From Kiritimatiellia bacterium (GTDB taxonomy: Bacteria; Verrucomicrobiota; Kiritimatiellia; RFP12; UBA1067): a DNA stretch of 17,886 bases. The DNA lies in assembly GCA_017629455.1 (NCBI GenBank), contig JAGBXE010000105.1, forward strand, positions 1 to 17,886. The letters run 5' to 3'. The notes beneath the pieces are model-generated. The model worked only from the letters and a program-made list of their open reading frames with translations. It did not search any database and had not been told where the DNA came from. Position numbers and translations under genes: made by a program. Positions 15,292 to 17,886 of this stretch are shown here, piece by piece. The stretch's first letter is position 1. Every line of letters begins with the position of its first letter.

Positions 15292-15324
15292 GCGCTTGCG
15301 AGAGCGCATAATCAATGATATAAT
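15292..15324 (+). promoter_or_regulatory. Promoter of the cation antiporter gene, with -35 inside an inverted repeat
   Basis: The -35 TTGCGA (15296-15301), 17-base spacer and perfect extended -10 TGATATAAT (15316-15324) make a strong promoter. The -35 lies inside the inverted repeat GCGCT-TGCGAG-AGCGC (15292-15307), which overlaps the -35 zone of the divergent promoter. Transcription should start about 7 bases after the -10, near 15331, i.e. almost on the ATG at 15333. Confidence 0.7.
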
Positions 15325-15332
15325 TTCTCTCT

Positions 15333-16355
15333 ATGGATTATTCCGACATTCCGTTTTGGGCGTCGTTAACGCTCATTGTAGGCGGCCTGGCAGCACTGGC
15401 TTGGTCGAGCGACAAATTTATAGAGGGCGCCGCAGCCTTGGCGAGGGCGTTCGGTGTCTCCCCGTTTATAGTCGGAATGGTAATTATCGGCTTTGGTACA
15501 AGCGCTCCCGAGCTTTGTGTAAGTGTTATGTCGGGGGTTTCAGGGCACGCAAATCTCTCGCTCGGCAACGCCTACGGCAGCTGCACATTCAATATAGCCG
15601 CGATCCTTGGAATAGCTGCACTTATCCATCCGCTTGTCATGCGCCCTGTCACGACGCTAGTTTCCAGCTTGTGCCTGGCGGCAATTACGACATTTTCCTT
15701 ATTTATACTGTCCGACGGTGACTGTACACGTTTAGATGGAGGTATTTTGCTTTTCATGTTCGTTGCCGTTATGCTCCTTTACTGTTTGTTCGATAAAGGC
15801 AAAAAAAATGAATGCGCCTGCCAAGAACAAGGCAGTAAGTCAAGCCCTAAAGTAATCGCTGCAGCTTTAAGTGTAGTAATTGGCCTTTCTGTTTTAATCG
15901 GTTCATCACATCTTCTCGTCTGGGGCAGCGTAGATCTAGCACGTTTCTTGGGCGTAAGCGACCTGATGATTGGCCTTACCGTAATTGCCATTGGAACTTC
16001 TCTTCCCGAATTGGCTAGCGCCATAGCTGCCGCCCGCCACGGCGAAAACGAATTTGTACTCGGCAACATTATAGGCTCAAACATCTTCAACACCCTTGCT
16101 GTAGTGGGCCTTGCCACGCTTATCGGCCCAATCAACAACGCCGCAAATGGCGCCTCTCATTGCTTCTCTCCATATATCCTTTCGCGCGACTTGCCGGTAA
16201 TGTTGGGCCTGTCACTATCGATTGCGATCTTTGGCATAAATTGGCGCAAACCCCGCGAAATTACCAAGGTTGGCGCAATAAAGGGCTTTATTTGGATTCT
16301 TATTTACGTTATTTACACGGTAATCACCGTTATGCAAGAAGGAAAAGCGTATTAA
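15333..16355 (+). CDS. Calcium/sodium antiporter, CaCA family (YrbG-like)
   Basis: This is a 340-residue inner-membrane exchanger, probably extruding Ca2+ in exchange for Na+ or H+. It has the two inverted alpha repeats of the family. Repeat 1 has GFGTSAPEL at 53-61 with GNAYGSCTFN at 78-87. Repeat 2 has AIGTSLPEL at 219-227 with GNIIGSNIFN at 244-253. Residues matching the cation-coordinating set of the archaeal NCX structure are all present (Thr56, Ser57, Glu60, Ser83, Asn87; Thr222, Ser223, Glu226, Ser249, Asn253). About ten hydrophobic segments flank a short charged loop at 154-173 (DKGKKNECACQEQGSKSSPK). Length is usual for the family (about 310-350). There is no ribosome binding site, and the promoter's -10 ends only 8 bases before the ATG, so translation is probably leaderless. 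It is divergent from the glycan locus and 53 bases upstream of galE. The exact ion pair is uncertain. Confidence 0.9.
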   Translation: MDYSDIPFWASLTLIVGGLAALAWSSDKFIEGAAALARAFGVSPFIVGMVIIGFGTSAPELCVSVMSGVSGHANLSLGNAYGSCTFNIAAILGIAALIHPLVMRPVTTLVSSLCLAAITTFSLFILSDGDCTRLDGGILLFMFVAVMLLYCLFDKGKKNECACQEQGSKSSPKVIAAALSVVIGLSVLIGSSHLLVWGSVDLARFLGVSDLMIGLTVIAIGTSLPELASAIAAARHGENEFVLGNIIGSNIFNTLAVVGLATLIGPINNAANGASHCFSPYILSRDLPVMLGLSLSIAIFGINWRKPREITKVGAIKGFIWILIYVIYTVITVMQEGKAY

Positions 16356-16408
16356 TTAACACTTTCAACTTGCTAAACAGCCAATATTTTAATTAAGGAG
16401 GCAAAAAG

Positions 16409-17437
16409 ATGAAAATTCTCGTAACTGGAGGAGCTGGATACATCGGCAGCCACACAGTTGTTGAACTTCTCAATGCTGGGCATGAAGTCGTTATCGTCGA
16501 CAACCTATGCAACAGTTCGCGCAAGTCGCTTGCCAGAGTTAAAAAGATAACCGGCAAAACACCTTTATTCTTCAAGGCCGATATCCGCGACGAAAAGAAG
16601 CTCTCATCGATTCTTTCTTCTGCTGGCCCATTCAATGCCGCCATTCACTTTGCCGCGCTTAAGGCCGTAGGAGAATCGACAACTATTCCTCTAAAATATT
16701 ACGAGAACAACCTCGGCGGCACGTTCACTCTTCTTAAGTGCCTTGCACAGCACGGATGCAAAAACATCGTCTTTTCTTCATCCGCGACAGTGTATGGCGA
16801 GCCAAAGTCGGTGCCGATTCGCGAAGACTTCCCGACGCCCGGCTGCACAAACCCCTACGGCTGGACGAAATTGATGATGGAGCAGGTCTTTAAAGATGTC
16901 CAAAAGGCCGATCCGGAGTGGAACATTGTCCTTTTGCGCTACTTTAACCCCATCGGCGCACATAAGTCGGGGCTTATCGGCGAAGATCCTGCCGGCATCC
17001 CCAACAACCTCCTGCCATACGTTGCACAAGTCGCCATCGGGCGCCGCGATGAATTGAGCGTCTGGGGCAACGACTACCCAACCCCCGACGGAACGGGCGT
17101 TCGCGACTATATCCATGTCGTCGACCTTGCCATCGGGCACCTTAAGGCTATCGAGAAGCTTGCCAGCGAGCCTAAATTGGGGTTAAAGATTTATAACCTC
17201 GGCACGGGCCACGGTTACTCCGTTCTTCAGGTTGTAAAGGCGTTCGAAAAAGCCTCCGGAAGAAACGTCCCCTACTCTATCCGCCCGCGCAGACCAGGAG
17301 ACGTGGCCGAATGCTGGGCCGACCCGGCGCTTGCGCTCAAGGAACTTGGCTGGAAGGCAGAGCGCGACATTGACGAGATGTGCGAAGACGCTTGGCGCTG
17401 GCAGGAGAAAAACCCCTACGGCTACGCCAAGAAATAA
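16409..17437 (+). CDS. galE: UDP-glucose 4-epimerase
   Basis: This is a 342-residue cytoplasmic NAD-dependent enzyme interconverting UDP-glucose and UDP-galactose, the link between galactose and central sugar metabolism; some relatives also act on UDP-GlcNAc/GalNAc. The Rossmann loop GGAGYIGSH lies at 7-15, VDN at 30-32 accepts the NAD ribose, HFAALKAVGES spans 80-90 and FSSSATVYGEP spans 122-132 (Ser125). The YxxxK pair is Tyr150/Lys154 in NPYGWTK. RYFNPIGAH and GTGVRDYIHVVDLA follow, then NLGTGHGYSVLQV and RPRRPGDVAECWAD. Length and motifs match E. coli GalE nearly residue for residue. A strong AAGGAGG at 16395-16401 precedes the ATG by 7 bases. It may be co-transcribed with the antiporter, as no terminator lies in the 53-base gap. 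Its position beside the glycan locus fits galactose or GalNAc use but does not prove it. Confidence 0.97.
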   Translation: MKILVTGGAGYIGSHTVVELLNAGHEVVIVDNLCNSSRKSLARVKKITGKTPLFFKADIRDEKKLSSILSSAGPFNAAIHFAALKAVGESTTIPLKYYENNLGGTFTLLKCLAQHGCKNIVFSSSATVYGEPKSVPIREDFPTPGCTNPYGWTKLMMEQVFKDVQKADPEWNIVLLRYFNPIGAHKSGLIGEDPAGIPNNLLPYVAQVAIGRRDELSVWGNDYPTPDGTGVRDYIHVVDLAIGHLKAIEKLASEPKLGLKIYNLGTGHGYSVLQVVKAFEKASGRNVPYSIRPRRPGDVAECWADPALALKELGWKAERDIDEMCEDAWRWQEKNPYGYAKK

Positions 17438-17461
17438 ACTGGCGCTACGCGCAAAGGTGCG

Positions 17462-17886
17462 ATGACAGTTCTTGAATATCTAATTGACGGTCTTGAGCAA
17501 TGGCTCGAAGTCGAACGCGAATGCGGCGTTAGAACTCTCGAAGTCGACCGTTCGCTTATTGCCGCGCCTTCAATTACGACCGCACCTGAAAGTACCGCTA
17601 CATCTCCTGCGCCAAAGCAAGAACAAAAGCCCCAGCCGAAGCCGGCCGCGCCTGCGGCAGTTCAGCAGAACAAGCTGCCGCAGCCTGCAAAGCCCACTGC
17701 ACAATTATCAGCAGGCAGCAAATTTGATTTTGTTTTCTTGCACGATAGACCCCTCGACCAAGCAGGCCAAGAGATGATGGGTAAAATCGTTTTTGCGATG
17801 GGGAAAACTCCCGACACGGCGCCAGTGATAATCGACCACCCCGTACCCAATGCGCGAGCATACGTGGTTCTTGGAGCGAGAGCCCT
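17462..17886 (+). CDS. Probable uracil-DNA glycosylase-like protein, N-terminal part (cut by window edge)
   Basis: An ATG at 17462, preceded by AAGGTG and 24 bases after the galE stop, opens a frame of 141 codons that reaches the window edge without a stop. Residues 1-36 are an acidic helical region (LEYLIDGLEQWLEVERECGV). Residues 37-79 are a Pro/Ala/Gln/Lys-rich linker (APKQEQKPQPKPAAPAA). A folded domain starts near residue 84: SKFDFVFLHDRP, then LDQAGQEMMGKIVFAMG, and at the edge RAYVVLGARA. The last two match the family 4/5 uracil-DNA glycosylase pattern 'AGQLL.KMI.AMG' and '..vvLGa.A' as I know it, as does an N-terminal extension ahead of the catalytic domain. The usual active-site GE..G motif is not recognisable in the visible part, and the Fe-S cysteines would lie partly outside. 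It could be a degenerate or different member of the superfamily. Confidence 0.5.
   Translation, partial: MTVLEYLIDGLEQWLEVERECGVRTLEVDRSLIAAPSITTAPESTATSPAPKQEQKPQPKPAAPAAVQQNKLPQPAKPTAQLSAGSKFDFVFLHDRPLDQAGQEMMGKIVFAMGKTPDTAPVIIDHPVPNARAYVVLGARA

Noticed and set aside
15184..15332. Possible small RNA or short gene in the divergent region
   Set aside because: It is explained by two promoters, a leader and three inverted repeats; no frame with a ribosome site was seen.
15411..15593. Possible loss of a cation ligand in antiporter repeat 1 (GSCTFN instead of GSNIFN)
   Set aside because: The substituted Asn is not one of the coordinating residues in the NCX family; Ser83 and Asn87, which are, remain.
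1..17886. CRISPR arrays, tRNA or rRNA genes, insertion sequences, integrases, toxin-antitoxin or defence genes
   Set aside because: No repeat-spacer pattern, cloverleaf, transposase, integrase or defence motif was seen by eye on either strand.

Overview
The window looks like a stretch of chromosome from an uncultured, probably gut-associated member of the PVC superphylum, with Kiritimatiellae, Lentisphaerae or Verrucomicrobia the likeliest. This is inferred from gene style: Tat-exported GH109/Gfo-Idh-MocA enzymes, a sugar isomerase-like/DUF1080 fusion lipoprotein, a secreted autotransporter-type beta-strand repeat protein, and ordinary Shine-Dalgarno sites with the standard code. No rRNA, tRNA, phage, transposase or CRISPR sequence was found, and coding density is very high. 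The longest gene-free stretch is the 149-base divergent promoter region at 15184-15332.

The left 15.2 kb is a block of nine genes, all on the minus strand, that splits into two probable transcription units. The upstream unit (15183 down to 9330) encodes a lipoprotein fusing a sugar-isomerase-like TIM barrel to a DUF1080 (3-keto-disaccharide hydrolase) domain, an acyl-CoA synthetase, a Tat-exported GH109-type oxidoreductase/glycosidase, and a small DUF2235 alpha/beta hydrolase. The downstream unit (9215 down to the left edge) encodes a GH20-like TIM-barrel protein, a Tat-exported metallo-beta-lactamase-fold protein, a 1255-residue two-module protein (TIM barrel plus GH141-like beta-helix), a beta-strand-repeat surface protein with a discoidin-like domain, and the start of a probable GH36-like alpha-galactosidase. 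Spacing is tight, including an ATGA overlap and a stop codon that overlaps the next ribosome binding site. Both units start from nearly the same extended -10 element, TTATGGTA(T/A)AATT.

The right 2.5 kb is read on the plus strand: a Ca2+/cation antiporter that appears to be translated from a nearly leaderless mRNA, galE (UDP-glucose 4-epimerase), and the start of a probable uracil-DNA glycosylase-like gene cut by the window edge.

Taken together, the minus-strand block reads as an exported glycan-degradation locus. It combines classical glycosidase folds with an oxidative (3-keto-glycoside) style of cleavage: a GH109-type NAD-dependent enzyme with DUF1080 and an AP-endonuclease-2-like sugar isomerase fold. 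GalE next door fits galactose or GalNAc handling. The lipase-like DUF2235 protein and the acyl-CoA synthetase in the same unit raise the possibility that the substrate carries acyl groups. That substrate assignment is inference only.
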